A stretch of 33,825 nt of DNA from Phycisphaerae bacterium (GCA_030619925.1 JAUXAL010000047.1:1-33825), one strand, 5' to 3'. Counted from the first letter of the stretch, positions 1 to 8,473 are shown. The notes: generated by a model from the sequence alone, not told the origin. Program-made: numbers and translations.

Positions 1-172
1 CCTAACTATCTTAGGTATTCTTACTACGCCAACAGATGTTTGGACGATTCATTAGCCAGCCGAATTAAAAGCTGTGTGCAAGCTTATAATCTATACCTAA
101 GTATCTTAGGTATTATTGCTACGTTTTTACCTCTTTCGCAGTTTCATTAGTCAGATATGGATTTGCCTATGG
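1..172 (-). repeat. 172-bp palindrome-bearing 3' element, copy A
   Basis: Read on the minus strand, this segment begins at the last codons of the LamG gene (its stop codon is inside) and runs to the window edge. It aligns without gaps to 31319-31490 on the plus strand, with 4 mismatches by my count. It carries a palindrome at 93-113 (arms ATACCTAAG / CTTAGGTAT) and a second at the window start that is cut off by the edge. No open reading frame of note lies in it. It may be a 3' regulatory structure or the end of a non-autonomous mobile element. Confidence 0.85.
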
Positions 173-1852
173 TATTACGGCTCGGTTATAGATACGAACG
201 TCATCAATCAGGCCGGAGAAGAAACTGGCTGCGTCAAGGGTGGCTCCAGCGCCTAAATGCAGGCCACCATTCGCAGATTCCAAATGGTCTTGCGCCTGGG
301 TGTCTTTGGCAACTTCAGTGCCATCAACGTAAAGGGTTCTATAGGAACCATCCCACACAAGACCTATGCGATGCCACTCGCCGTCTGTGACCACTGTTTG
401 TGACAGGAGCGTACCTCCAGTGCGGCCGGAGCCTTTCAACTGGGTCATCAGTGCTCCGGCTTGTGGATCGGTCAGAAGCCAGTTTCCACCGCCTGCCTGA
501 GATATAACCACTTGTCCCGAGGCACCGCCCTTAACCCAGGCAACCACGCTGAACGCTCCATCTGCTGGGTCCAAGATACGGTCGGTGCTGACATAATCAT
601 CGGTCCCATCGAACGCCAGCGCTCCATCTACCTTACCGCCGGTAGGCTGCCAGAGCGGATTACCATTGAGGGTGCCATCGTAGTTGCCGGCGCTGTCGTA
701 GACGATGCTGCCTTCTGCCTCGTCCAGTGCCCAGTATGCTATTAGCGTCGGGTCATACACTTCCTCAAAGAAATGCTCAGCAAGGACAATCAGGTCCTGG
801 ACATCTACTATTCCATCACCCCAAGGCATCGGGCCAATATCGCACAATGGCTCGTCCGTGCCCCAGTGGTCAACCATTATGCACATGTCTGCGGAGTCGA
901 CAATTCCGTCGCCGTTGAAGTCAACGACAGGAAGGATTGACACCTGCCACATGTCCCAACTACCAACCCCGCCAGGTCGGTTGGACATAAAGGAGAGGGT
1001 AGAGCCGTCACCCGAGAGGCTCGGGGAAAATTCGTAAGCCGAACTGTTGACAGTTGGTCCAAGATTCACAGGCGTGCCCCAATCGTCGTCTGTGGTTGCC
1101 CGCGTCGTCACCCATAGGTCGAAACTACCTGACCCTCCGGGCCGCCTGGAGTCAAAAAAGAGCGTCAGGCCGTCGGCCGAGATGCTGGGCCAATGGTCCT
1201 GAGTCGAGCTGTTGACAGTTGGCCCAAGATTCACCGGCGTGCCCCAGTCATCCTCTGTCGTTGCCCGCCTCGTCACCCATATGTCGTCATTGCCGTACCC
1301 GCCGGACCGGTCAGAGGCAAAGAAGAGCGTCCGGCCGTTGGCCGAGATGCTCGGCCCACCGTCGATAGACGAACTGTTGACCTGAGACCCAAGATTCACC
1401 GGCGTGCCCCAAGGGTCGGAGACCGTAGGCCGCGTTGTTAGCCATATGTCGAGAGCACCATACCCACCGGGCCGATCGGAGCCAAAGTAGAGCGTAAGGC
1501 CGTCAGCCGAGATGCTCGGCCCACCGTCTGAAGACGAAGTGTTGATGGACGGTCCAAGATTCACGGGTTCTCCCCAGGGGTCGTTTGTCGTTGCTCGCGT
1601 CGTCACCCATATGTCCCCATAATACCCACCGAACCCACCGGAGCGCTTGGATTGGAAGTAGAGAGTCAAGCCGTCGGCCGAGATACTCGAGCTAACTTCG
1701 TTAGCCGAGCTGTTGACTGTTGGCCCAAGATTAGTGGGAGTGCCGAAGGTGAAATCTGCATTCGCGACGTCCGCAGGCAGACTTACCACCAATGCCAAAA
1801 GCAGAATTGTCAGCATTCCGCCACAGCGGATCTTCGATTTTGCCGTTTTCAT
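167..1852 (-). CDS. Secreted PD40-repeat / dockerin-like / LamG protein
   Basis: 561 aa. Residues 1-32 form a signal peptide (basic start, hydrophobic LTILLLALVVSLP, then ANA). Residues about 36-307 hold five repeats of about 54 residues with the WD40-like/PD40 pattern (SISADGLTLYF, SDRPGG, DIWVTTR, WGTPVNLGP), expected to form a beta-propeller-like fold. Residues about 312-370 contain two DxNxDGxVD-type calcium loops (DFNGDGIVDSADM and WGDGIVDVQDL), as in type I dockerins or EF-hand-like pairs. Residues about 372-561 are a LamG/concanavalin-like domain (YWALDEAEGS, WHRIGLVWDG, GLIDDVRIYNRA). Family knowledge suggests extracellular glycan or surface binding. No catalytic residues are evident. 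The start is an ATG just after the purine-rich AGGAGAAAAAG. A LamG after a terminal-type dockerin is unusual and suggests the module was appended. The substrate is unknown. Confidence 0.85.
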   Translation of the reverse strand: MKTAKSKIRCGGMLTILLLALVVSLPADVANADFTFGTPTNLGPTVNSSANEVSSSISADGLTLYFQSKRSGGFGGYYGDIWVTTRATTNDPWGEPVNLGPSINTSSSDGGPSISADGLTLYFGSDRPGGYGALDIWLTTRPTVSDPWGTPVNLGSQVNSSSIDGGPSISANGRTLFFASDRSGGYGNDDIWVTRRATTEDDWGTPVNLGPTVNSSTQDHWPSISADGLTLFFDSRRPGGSGSFDLWVTTRATTDDDWGTPVNLGPTVNSSAYEFSPSLSGDGSTLSFMSNRPGGVGSWDMWQVSILPVVDFNGDGIVDSADMCIMVDHWGTDEPLCDIGPMPWGDGIVDVQDLIVLAEHFFEEVYDPTLIAYWALDEAEGSIVYDSAGNYDGTLNGNPLWQPTGGKVDGALAFDGTDDYVSTDRILDPADGAFSVVAWVKGGASGQVVISQAGGGNWLLTDPQAGALMTQLKGSGRTGGTLLSQTVVTDGEWHRIGLVWDGSYRTLYVDGTEVAKDTQAQDHLESANGGLHLGAGATLDAASFFSGLIDDVRIYNRAVIP

Positions 1853-1872
1853 CTTTTTCTCCTTTTAAAGCT

Positions 1873-1938
1873 TCATACTGTGCGCACATTTACCGCCTTA
1901 GCCTTGTCTTTACGAAAATCTCTTTGATTGAACGCCAT
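1873..1938 (-). CDS. Possible 21-aa leader peptide
   Basis: Between the promoter at 1977-2004 and the LamG gene lies a short frame that starts with ATG 11 nt after a strong AGGAGG and reads MAFNQRDFRKDKAKAVNVRTV. It stops 21 bp before the next gene. It is rich in Lys and Arg and has no recognisable family. It may be a translated leader or the residue of an older gene start. The similar promoter region at 28199 leads directly into a long gene instead. Confidence 0.3.
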   Translation of the reverse strand: MAFNQRDFRKDKAKAVNVRTV

Positions 1939-1976
1939 TTAGATTATCTCCTCCTAAGCGTTTATTGTACGCAGGC

Positions 1977-2004
1977 ATTATAACATCAAACCAGTCCTTG
2001 TCAA
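1977..2004 (-). promoter_or_regulatory. Sigma70-type promoter for the PD40/LamG gene
   Basis: Minus strand: TTGACA (2004-1999), 16 bp, TATAAT (1982-1977), both consensus. The leader extends about 115 nt to the ATG at 1852. The segment from the -35 box through the AGGAGG site resembles the promoter of the LamG gene at 28262 (shared AAGGACTG, ATGTTATAATGCC and CAATAA words), so the two LamG genes seem to have related 5' regions. Confidence 0.75.
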
Positions 2005-2009
2005 TTAAA

Positions 2010-2210
2010 AAACCGGTGAAATCGTATGGAATATTCATCTCATCCGGCTGGGATTTTGTGGCCGAGACCGAAAACGGCACCGAGGACATCTGGTGGATTC
2101 TCGCTCGTGCTACGTAGCGCGCTACTTCGCAGAGTAGCAAAGGCCAGGATTATCCCCGGCTGTGGTGGGAACTGATCGAAGAGGGCTCGACGGCGTTGGC
2201 TGAGAACTAG
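2010..2210 (+). pseudogene. C-terminal remnant of a GLUG-type secreted protein
   Basis: A plus-strand frame reads SSGWDFVAETENGTEDIWW, followed after an interruption by DYPRLWWELIEEG and a stop at 2208-2210. This GWDF...DIWWI...GQDYPRLWW pattern is what I recall from the ends of GLUG-motif or similar long secreted proteins of planctomycetes. The two parts are in the same frame, but a 36-bp palindromic insert (2106-2141) brings in an in-frame TAG. No start codon or upstream coding sequence remains. The family assignment is from memory of the motif. Confidence 0.5.
2106..2141. repeat. 36-bp hairpin repeat inserted in a gene remnant
   Basis: The segment contains GCTACT-TCGCAG-AGTAGC and the palindrome CTACGTAG. 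A near-identical copy lies at 33636-33674, with one difference in the shared part (GCGCG versus GCGAG). Here it interrupts an otherwise continuous reading frame, which marks it as an insertion. Confidence 0.7.
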
Positions 2211-2220
2211 CTGGTAGGGG

Positions 2221-2273
2221 TTGAGAATTGACTATTGACTATTTTCTATTGACTATTGTCCGCGCCTGCGCGG
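2221..2273. repeat. Short-word repeat followed by a GC hairpin
   Basis: TTGACTATT-type words are repeated three to four times at 2221-2259. They are followed by a 6-bp stem (CCGCGC-CT-GCGCGG, 2260-2273). The hairpin lies downstream of the mlaA stop on the minus strand and might help end transcription, but it lacks a clear T-tract. Confidence 0.4.
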
Positions 2274-2307
2274 GGATGACAGCCATCGATTGAAACGTAA
2301 AGGAGCA

Positions 2308-3261
2308 TTACTCTTTTATTTGTTTGTTTCGGTGTTGAATATAGACTTCGCGCATCGCCACGTAGGGTTCCAGGGACGCGGCCTTGAAGTCTTCGTAATC
2401 TCCGATGCGAAATGAGTTTTCGTTCGTCATCTTCCCTGCCGTTATTGCAGCCGAAGTCTCCCATGGTTCCACGTAGGCCACCGGATTAAGAAATAAATCG
2501 CCCACCAGGCCGACCGCATCCCGCGAGGTGGACGGGCCTAACAACGGCAAGACGATATAGAAGCCGTTGTCTATGCCGTGCACCGCCAGTGTCTGGCCCA
2601 GGTCTTCCTCAACAGGTTCCAGGCCCAACCTGTCTCTCGCCGGGTCACCGAAGCCCAGAACACCTTCGGTGGTGTTGACCACAAACCGGCGCAGCTCAAT
2701 GTTAGCGGAATCTTTTTTCCCCTGCAGCAGGCAGTTTGCGAAACGAATGGGCGTGGTGAGATTGTTAAAGAAATTGCGGATTCCGAACCGGGCCGGCTCT
2801 GGTGTCACATCCCTGTACACCTGGCCGATGGGCTTGACCACCCAGAAGTAGAGTTTGTCATTGATATTGAACATCATCCGGTTCAGGGGCTCCAGCGGGT
2901 CGGCCACCTCAACCGCCTGCTCGGCAAGCTCGGCTTCCAGCAAGTCAAACTCCTCATCCAGCAAGTCAAAATCCTCATCTCGATTCTCGATTCTTGATTC
3001 TTGATTCTCGTCGAGTATCGAGCATCGAGTATCGAGATTCGAGTTCTCGGAGACCGCGCAGCCCGCAGTCATGACAGCCAATACGACGATAGTCAGAGAA
3101 CAGAGGACAGAGGACAGAGGAAAGATTTCTGTCTTTGCCGTAAGGCATCCTGTGGACTGTCTTCGGTCTTCTGACTTTTGTCTTCTGACTTCTGTCTTCT
3201 GTCTTCTGTCTTCTGTCATCTGTCTTCTGTCTTCTGTCATCTGTCTTCTGTCTTCTGTCAT
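2308..3261 (-). CDS. mlaA: MlaA/VacJ-family outer-membrane lipoprotein
   Basis: The MlaA domain covers residues about 121-310 (DPLEPLNRMMFNIND, GIRNFFNNLTTP, LLQGK, PLLGPSTSRD, GLVGD). MlaA forms a ring-like channel in the inner leaflet of the outer membrane and removes phospholipids from the outer leaflet. A lipobox (VMTAGC, Cys68) marks export and lipidation. The N-terminus is odd: residues 1-35 are three copies of MTEDRRQ plus degenerate copies, the hydrophobic stretch is itself encoded partly by CTCTGTC repeats, and residues about 74-98 come from ATCGAG/AATCAAG words. The first three possible ATGs (3261, 3240, 3219) each lie in one 21-bp repeat unit, so the true start is uncertain. The gene lies 37 bp after the RND gene in the same direction, so the two are probably co-transcribed. 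Confidence 0.85.
   Translation of the reverse strand: MTEDRRQMTEDRRQMTEDRRQKTEVRRQKSEDRRQSTGCLTAKTEIFPLSSVLCSLTIVVLAVMTAGCAVSENSNLDTRCSILDENQESRIENRDEDFDLLDEEFDLLEAELAEQAVEVADPLEPLNRMMFNINDKLYFWVVKPIGQVYRDVTPEPARFGIRNFFNNLTTPIRFANCLLQGKKDSANIELRRFVVNTTEGVLGFGDPARDRLGLEPVEEDLGQTLAVHGIDNGFYIVLPLLGPSTSRDAVGLVGDLFLNPVAYVEPWETSAAITAGKMTNENSFRIGDYEDFKAASLEPYVAMREVYIQHRNKQIKE
2977..3049. repeat. Degenerate ATCGAG / AATCAAGA word repeat inside mlaA
   Basis: Words such as GATTCTCGATTCTTGATTC and GAGTATCGAGCATCGAG recur here. They encode the linker just after the lipidated cysteine of the MlaA protein. The same words appear in intergenic DNA near 6684, 14500-14660 and 32540-32570. Confidence 0.65.
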
Positions 3262-3268
3262 CTGTCTT
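3150..3268. repeat. Heptamer repeat (CTGTCTT type) with exact 21-bp tandem units
   Basis: Three identical 21-bp units occupy 3199-3219, 3220-3240 and 3241-3261, each built of three heptamers (CTGTCTT, CTGTCTT, CTGTCAT). Less regular copies continue leftward to about 3150. Read on the minus strand, the exact units encode MTEDRRQ three times at the start of mlaA. The same type of array is at 33085-33138. Confidence 0.9.
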
Positions 3269-3298
3269 GCACCATCTTATCGCACTGGTTTCGAATTT

Positions 3299-5800
3299 TC
3301 AAGTCTCTTTTCCAAAAGGTTTCACTATAATCAGCATTTGCGGCAGGAGGGTAAGGGCGGCAAGAAGTGCAATGAACATGGCTAATGCAGTCAGCAGGCC
3401 GAAATAAACAGTGGGAACGAAATTGGACAGGGCCAGGATGGAAAATCCAATGATAATAGTAATCGACGTATAATACATAGCATGGCCAATGCTTCGGTGG
3501 CATCGATGCATCGTAGGTAGGTACTTACGGTCTTTCTGAAACTCATTTCTGAATCGGTGGATATAGTGAATCGTGTCATCGACGGCAATTCCTATGCTAA
3601 TGGCCGCTATGGTTATGGTCATCATGTCGAGAGGGACTTTCAGCCAGCCCATCACACCGAGCACGACTGCGACGGAAAGCACGTTGGGGAGCATGGCGAT
3701 AAGAGCTATTCTCAACGACCTAAACACCACCAGAAACATCCCGGTCAGCACCAGCACAGTGATGCCCAATGTCAGTATCTGGGAGCCGAAGAGGCTTTGC
3801 AGCATGTTATTGTACAGGACCAGCATGCCGGCAAGATGAACATGGTCGGCGTCAAGCCCCAGTATGCCGGGCAGGTATGCCTTGATCTTCTTGAGTAGCT
3901 CGTTACGTCTCAGAGTCTTCTCCGAATCCCTGACCCGGACCCAGAAGCGGACCTGATTATGCTCCACCGAAACATAGGGCTTGGTCAGCATGGTCTTGAA
4001 TTCGTCCGGGGTTTCACTATAGAGCAAAGCGAGTTCAAAACTGTCCAGAGGCCTGCCACTGTTCAACCTCTCGGTAATTGCCAGCATGGTGCCCAACGAC
4101 AACACCTTGCCGGTTTCCGGTAGGCTGTCAAGATAGTAGTGCACCGCCTTGACGCGGGCCATCTTTTCGGAGTTAAACCAGTATTTCTCGTCCGTTGCAG
4201 CCTCGTCGTACTCATCGAATTCGTCGAATATGTCGTCATTTTCTGTCACGGCCGGCTCAGTGGATGCTAACAGGGCGTCGGGCTCCTCAAACTCTATGAT
4301 GACATCCAGCGGAGTAGTACCGCCCAGGTGTTGGTCGATTACTTTCATGCCCTGGTAAATCTCGGTGGTTTCGTTAAAGTAATCGATAAAACAGTTTTCC
4401 ACATCCAATCTCGATATGCCAATGAAGGCGCAAACGAGGACCAGGCCGCTAATACCCACAATCAGCACGCCGTGGGCCTCGGTAAACCTCGCGAGGACGG
4501 ATGTTACGGAAAAACGCCGCTGGCGTTTGCCTGACGGCGACTGTTTGGGCACCAGTATCAGCACGGCAGGAAAAAGCAGAAAGGTCACAATAAGGGACAC
4601 AATCAAGCCGACTATCATCATCCAGCCGAAGTTGATGACCGGCCGGATGTCACAAAGCACCAGAGACCCAAAACCGGCAATCGTGGTCAGTACCGCATAA
4701 ACACAGGGCCTCAGCTTCAGGAGAACGGCATCAAGAATCAGCTCGCGATTAGGCCCTTGCGGATTCTGGATTAGCAGTTCCCGGTACCGCACAATCAGAT
4801 GAATCACAATAGCTAAAGTGATGATTAGCTGCAAAGAGATGAAATTGGAGGATATGACCGTCACCTCCCAGCCAAACCATCCCAACAGACCAATCATGCA
4901 GACCGCCGAGACCACGCAGCAGAGCATCGGCAGCAATATCCAGCGTATCGCCCTGAAGATTATAAACAGCATAAGAATCAGAAAGAGCAGGACCCCGAGA
5001 CCAAAGACCTTCAAGTCGTTCTTAATGAAGGTGACCATGTCATCTGCGATCATACTGACGCCCCCAAGAAACAGGTCAGCATCCCGGCGATAGTCATCCA
5101 TAATGGTCCGTATATCCTTGATATCCTGATGGCGCCGCCGCCTCATTTCGTCCCTGTGCTGTCGGAATTGCTCAACCACGCGCCTCAATTCGACACGCTC
5201 TGGGCCGGTCAGCGAACCGGAGACCTTCTTCCGACGCAGCTCGTTGCGGCGCTGCAGCAATTCGTGGTAGACATCATCGTCCGCGAAATTGACCAGCAGA
5301 GCCGTAGTCCGCGAATCTGAGCTTAGCAGCAGGTCTCGATAAAGAGGACTCTGGCGAAGCTCGACCCTGGCCATATCCATATCAACCGTCGGCGACTCGA
5401 GGGTGGGCATATCGGCGGTAAGGTCCTTGAGTGGGACCGGCGGACTTTCCAGCAGAGGGACGTCCAGAATGCAAAGCACCGATTCGACACCTTTTAGAGA
5501 CCTTAAATCATCTCGCAGCCGCCCCAAGGTGGTCAGCGTGTCCGGCGAGAACAGGTCGTCTCCGGGAGTATATGTCAGGACCAAAAAGTCGCGTTGCCCG
5601 TATCGCGAGCTGATCAGGCGCGCGTAGCGCAGGTCCTCGTCGTTTTCCAGAACCAGTGTCTCCGCGGAGGCGTCCAGCCTGAAACCTCCGACGCCGAAGG
5701 CGAAGAAGCCAACGGCTGCCAGCACGCATAGAATGACTGTCTTAGGATGTCCCAGGACGACTCGGTCGAAAAAAAAAGCTGCTGGGTGATGTTTCGTCAT
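3299..5800 (-). CDS. RND/MMPL-family exporter, HpnN-like
   Basis: About 833 aa with the RND duplication. There is one N-terminal membrane helix (VILCVLAAVGFFAFGVGGF), a periplasmic loop of about 220 residues, a five-to-six-helix bundle with a sterol-sensing-domain-like character (residues about 260-410), a second N-type helix (VLIVGISGLVLVCAFIGI), a second large loop, and a final helix bundle ending near residue 825. GIAVDDTIHYIHRFR in the last bundle is a hallmark of the MMPL/HpnN branch. Such proteins use proton flow to move lipids or other hydrophobic compounds. I chose ATG 5800 because AGGA lies 8 nt upstream; ATG 5821 and TTG 5833 (overlapping the mlaC stop) are alternatives. It lies between mlaC-like and mlaA genes, so a lipid substrate is likely. 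The exact substrate cannot be read from the sequence. Confidence 0.88.
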   Translation of the reverse strand: MTKHHPAAFFFDRVVLGHPKTVILCVLAAVGFFAFGVGGFRLDASAETLVLENDEDLRYARLISSRYGQRDFLVLTYTPGDDLFSPDTLTTLGRLRDDLRSLKGVESVLCILDVPLLESPPVPLKDLTADMPTLESPTVDMDMARVELRQSPLYRDLLLSSDSRTTALLVNFADDDVYHELLQRRNELRRKKVSGSLTGPERVELRRVVEQFRQHRDEMRRRRHQDIKDIRTIMDDYRRDADLFLGGVSMIADDMVTFIKNDLKVFGLGVLLFLILMLFIIFRAIRWILLPMLCCVVSAVCMIGLLGWFGWEVTVISSNFISLQLIITLAIVIHLIVRYRELLIQNPQGPNRELILDAVLLKLRPCVYAVLTTIAGFGSLVLCDIRPVINFGWMMIVGLIVSLIVTFLLFPAVLILVPKQSPSGKRQRRFSVTSVLARFTEAHGVLIVGISGLVLVCAFIGISRLDVENCFIDYFNETTEIYQGMKVIDQHLGGTTPLDVIIEFEEPDALLASTEPAVTENDDIFDEFDEYDEAATDEKYWFNSEKMARVKAVHYYLDSLPETGKVLSLGTMLAITERLNSGRPLDSFELALLYSETPDEFKTMLTKPYVSVEHNQVRFWVRVRDSEKTLRRNELLKKIKAYLPGILGLDADHVHLAGMLVLYNNMLQSLFGSQILTLGITVLVLTGMFLVVFRSLRIALIAMLPNVLSVAVVLGVMGWLKVPLDMMTITIAAISIGIAVDDTIHYIHRFRNEFQKDRKYLPTMHRCHRSIGHAMYYTSITIIIGFSILALSNFVPTVYFGLLTALAMFIALLAALTLLPQMLIIVKPFGKET

Positions 5801-5829
5801 AGTACGGATCCTACTCAGCATATCGCAGA

Positions 5830-6465
5830 TCAATCACCTGGTGGTTTCTCCAGCCGAGAAAGAAGGTCCTCAACAGTGCCGCGGTGAAGGATTTCATTGA
5901 ACTGTGACCGGTAGGTCAGGAGGATGCTGACACCTTGTATTTCCACATCATAGACCTTCCAGCGTTTGTCTACCTTGCGAAGCTTGTATAGTATGGCCAC
6001 CTTTCTTTTCTTGTGTACCAGCTCCGTCGGGATGTAGACACTCTTTTTCTTTTGCACTCCGGGTTTGAACAAGACTGTCTCATCCTTGTAGAGCTCGATT
6101 TTCGCCAGATACGACGTCTTGAGCAGTTCGGTAAAAAGCCGGGTGAATTTCTCGCTTTGTGGCTGGGTCAATTTCGGCCAGTGTGTTCTGCCCAATGAAA
6201 GCCTGGCCATCAGTGGGAAATCAAAGACCGGAGTTATGATTTTACCGATTTTCCTCTTTTTGGCCTTCTGGTCGATGTCCTTGTTCTGCAGGATCGAAAT
6301 AATGGCATCCCACTTGGCCCGCACCAATTCGTTTGGGTCGTTCGGGTCCTCAACAACGGCATCGGCTCGCGACAGTCCGTTCGGGTCGTTCGGGTCCTTG
6401 TCATCGGCATCGACGCTCTGACACGCAACCAGCAAAATAAGAAAGGCACACCAAAGATTTCTCAC
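5830..6465 (-). CDS. mlaC: MlaC/HpnM-family periplasmic lipid-binding protein
   Basis: 211 aa from GTG 6465, chosen because AAGGAG lies 6 nt upstream and the frame then opens with a signal sequence (RNLWCAFLILLVACQSVDA). LVAC may be a lipobox, or cleavage may follow VDA. A DPNDPN-rich linker comes next, typical of Phycisphaerae. The rest matches the MlaC/Ttg2D/HpnM fold (ITPVFDFPLMARLSLGR, FTRLFTELLKTSYLAKI, KVYDVEIQGVSILLTYRSQF). The family shuttles phospholipids or hopanoids between membranes. The stop lies directly upstream of the RND start, which points to translational coupling. An in-frame ATG at 6567 would add a poor N-terminus. Confidence 0.85.
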   Translation of the reverse strand: MRNLWCAFLILLVACQSVDADDKDPNDPNGLSRADAVVEDPNDPNELVRAKWDAIISILQNKDIDQKAKKRKIGKIITPVFDFPLMARLSLGRTHWPKLTQPQSEKFTRLFTELLKTSYLAKIELYKDETVLFKPGVQKKKSVYIPTELVHKKRKVAILYKLRKVDKRWKVYDVEIQGVSILLTYRSQFNEILHRGTVEDLLSRLEKPPGD

Positions 6466-6618
6466 GGTCCACTCCTTATATCGTTTGTATTTCTTCGCCG
6501 ACCATTTATACTCAACCGTATAGCAAATAACGCTGCAAGCCCGAATGCGTATTCCCGGAGAGAGCAAAGCCTGCTTTAATTGCTGCTCAATACCTTCACA
6601 TTTTCTTGGCTTATCTTA

Positions 6619-6647
6619 ATTATAGAATCAACTGATTGGCTTAACAA
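6619..6647 (-). promoter_or_regulatory. Promoter of the mlaC-RND-mlaA operon
   Basis: Minus strand: TTGTTA (6647-6642), 17 bp, TATAAT (6624-6619). The inferred leader before GTG 6465 is about 145 nt long. Confidence 0.55.
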
Positions 6648-6698
6648 CTGTTAAGACCGGTGTTTCTCGATTTTTCTTCCACGAGCATCGAGTATTCG

Positions 6699-8171
6699 TC
6701 AATCTTCAAAAGGTACAGTTGCCGAATAGTTTGGTGCCTCTTTGGTAATCTGTATGTCGTGTGGGTGTGATTCGGCAACAGACGCGACGCTTATGCAAAC
6801 GAATCGGCCGTTTTTTCTGAGCTCTTCGATATTTCGCGCCCCACAGTAGCCCATACCTGCTCGCAGTCCGCCGACCAGCTGATAGACAAAATCACCCAGC
6901 GTTCCACGGTACGGCACCCGCCCTTCTACGCCTTCGGGCACGAGTTTGCTTGCCTCGGTCGAGCTTTTTTGCCCGTATCTTTCGGCCGAACCTTTTATCA
7001 TCGCCCCCAAAGAGCCCATACCCCTGTATTCTTTGAACTGCCTGCCCTTGTAGATAACCAATTGGCCCGGACTTTCTTTCAGGCCGGCAAACAATGACCC
7101 TATCATCACACTCGAAGCCCCAGCCGCGACCGCCTTGGTTATATCGCCCGATTGTCTTATTCCACCGTCGGCAATAACAGGGATATTATGCTTGCCAGCC
7201 ACCCTGGCGCAGTTGATTATCGCAGATACCTGCGGCACTCCCACGCCGGAAATCACCCTGGTGGTGCAGATTGCGCCGGGCCCGATGCCGACCTTTACGG
7301 CGTTGGCGCCGGCTGCAATCAAATCCTCGGCCGCTTCAGCCGTCGCGATATTGCCCGCAATGACTTCTATATCATAGGCGGCTTTTATCTTCTTTACGGT
7401 ATCGATAACATTTTGCGAATGGCCGTGGGCGGTATCGACCACAATAATATCCACATCCGCCGCTATTAAGGCCTCGATTCGCTCATAATCGTGAACGCTT
7501 ACCGCAGCACCGACACGCAGCCTGCCTCGCCGGTCCCTGGCCGCTATCGGATATTGCTGAACGCGGTCGATGTCCCTCATAGTAATCAAACCGGCCAGCT
7601 CACCGGCTCCATTAACCAGCAGCAGCTTCTCAACCTTGTGTTCCTGCAGAATTTCCTTGGCCTGTTCGAGTGTCGTTCCAGCCGGGCCTGTAACAAGATT
7701 GCTCTTTACCATTTCAGAGCTTATCTCGACATCATAGTCTTTTAGAAACTTCAAGTCCCTTCGTGTCAGGATACCCACCAGCTTTTTACCGTCGACGATT
7801 GGGATGCCCGAGACATTCTGCTCGTTCATCAGCTCCTGTGCTTTTCTGACAGGCTGGCCCGGCGACAACGTTACCGGGTCGAGAATCACACCGTGCTCAG
7901 AGCGTTTGACCTTGGCGACCTCTCGCTTTTGCGCCTCGACCGAGAGGTTCTTGTGGATTATGCCGATTCCACCTTCCTGGGCCAGTGCAATCGCCAGTGC
8001 CGCCTCAGTAACGGTATCCATAGCGGCCGAGACAATCGGTATATTTATCGTGATATTGTCGGTCAATTGCGTGCGGGCGTCCGCCTGGCTCGGCACAAAA
8101 TCACTCTGGGCCGGTATCAGCAGCACATCGTCGAAGGTTATACCTTCAGCAACAATTTTGCTCTTATTCAT
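6699..8171 (-). CDS. guaB: IMP dehydrogenase
   Basis: 490 aa, the normal bacterial length. It oxidises IMP to XMP with NAD+, the committed step of guanine nucleotide synthesis in the cytoplasm. The N-terminal barrel part opens with [16 protein letters not shown]. Two CBS domains lie at about 95-205. The catalytic loop is [10 protein letters not shown], with the active Cys near residue 302 (Ala replaces the more usual Ser before Ile). The NAD/IMP-binding GGIRQSGDI, the flap region near [12 protein letters not shown] and the C-terminal [12 protein letters not shown] are all present. Nothing is missing. ATG 8171 follows GGAGCGAAAA. It has its own promoter and appears monocistronic. Confidence 0.98.
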   Translation of the reverse strand: MNKSKIVAEGITFDDVLLIPAQSDFVPSQADARTQLTDNITINIPIVSAAMDTVTEAALAIALAQEGGIGIIHKNLSVEAQKREVAKVKRSEHGVILDPVTLSPGQPVRKAQELMNEQNVSGIPIVDGKKLVGILTRRDLKFLKDYDVEISSEMVKSNLVTGPAGTTLEQAKEILQEHKVEKLLLVNGAGELAGLITMRDIDRVQQYPIAARDRRGRLRVGAAVSVHDYERIEALIAADVDIIVVDTAHGHSQNVIDTVKKIKAAYDIEVIAGNIATAEAAEDLIAAGANAVKVGIGPGAICTTRVISGVGVPQVSAIINCARVAGKHNIPVIADGGIRQSGDITKAVAAGASSVMIGSLFAGLKESPGQLVIYKGRQFKEYRGMGSLGAMIKGSAERYGQKSSTEASKLVPEGVEGRVPYRGTLGDFVYQLVGGLRAGMGYCGARNIEELRKNGRFVCISVASVAESHPHDIQITKEAPNYSATVPFED

Positions 8172-8218
8172 TTTTCGCTCCAGAATTAATCGCTGCTTCG
8201 CTTCATATTAAGCAAAAC

Positions 8219-8247
8219 AGTATAATATGGCTATGCAGGGCCGTCAA
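8219..8247 (-). promoter_or_regulatory. guaB promoter
   Basis: Minus strand: TTGACG (8247-8242), 17 bp, TATACT (8224-8219), with a start point expected near 8212 and a leader of about 40 nt. No operator is evident. Confidence 0.7.
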
Positions 8248-8473
8248 CCGTATTTTCGACCGGTCGATTTTTGCCTGCCGAGCCATTCTTTATATGCAAG
8301 GCTCAAGGACTAAGGCCCATCTGGAGAAGAATAACGTGAAAATTCGGATAAAATATAAGTTTTTATGAACACTACTCTAACGAAAACGGTATAATATAGC
8401 CCAAGATTGTCTATTACGATATTCGTGGTAGAGTCCGAAAACTAAATGTTAGTCTTCCAGTAGGAGAACTGTA

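Noticed and set aside
3150-3268. CRISPR array
   Set aside because: Units are contiguous 7/21-bp tandem repeats without unique spacers, and there are no cas genes in the window.
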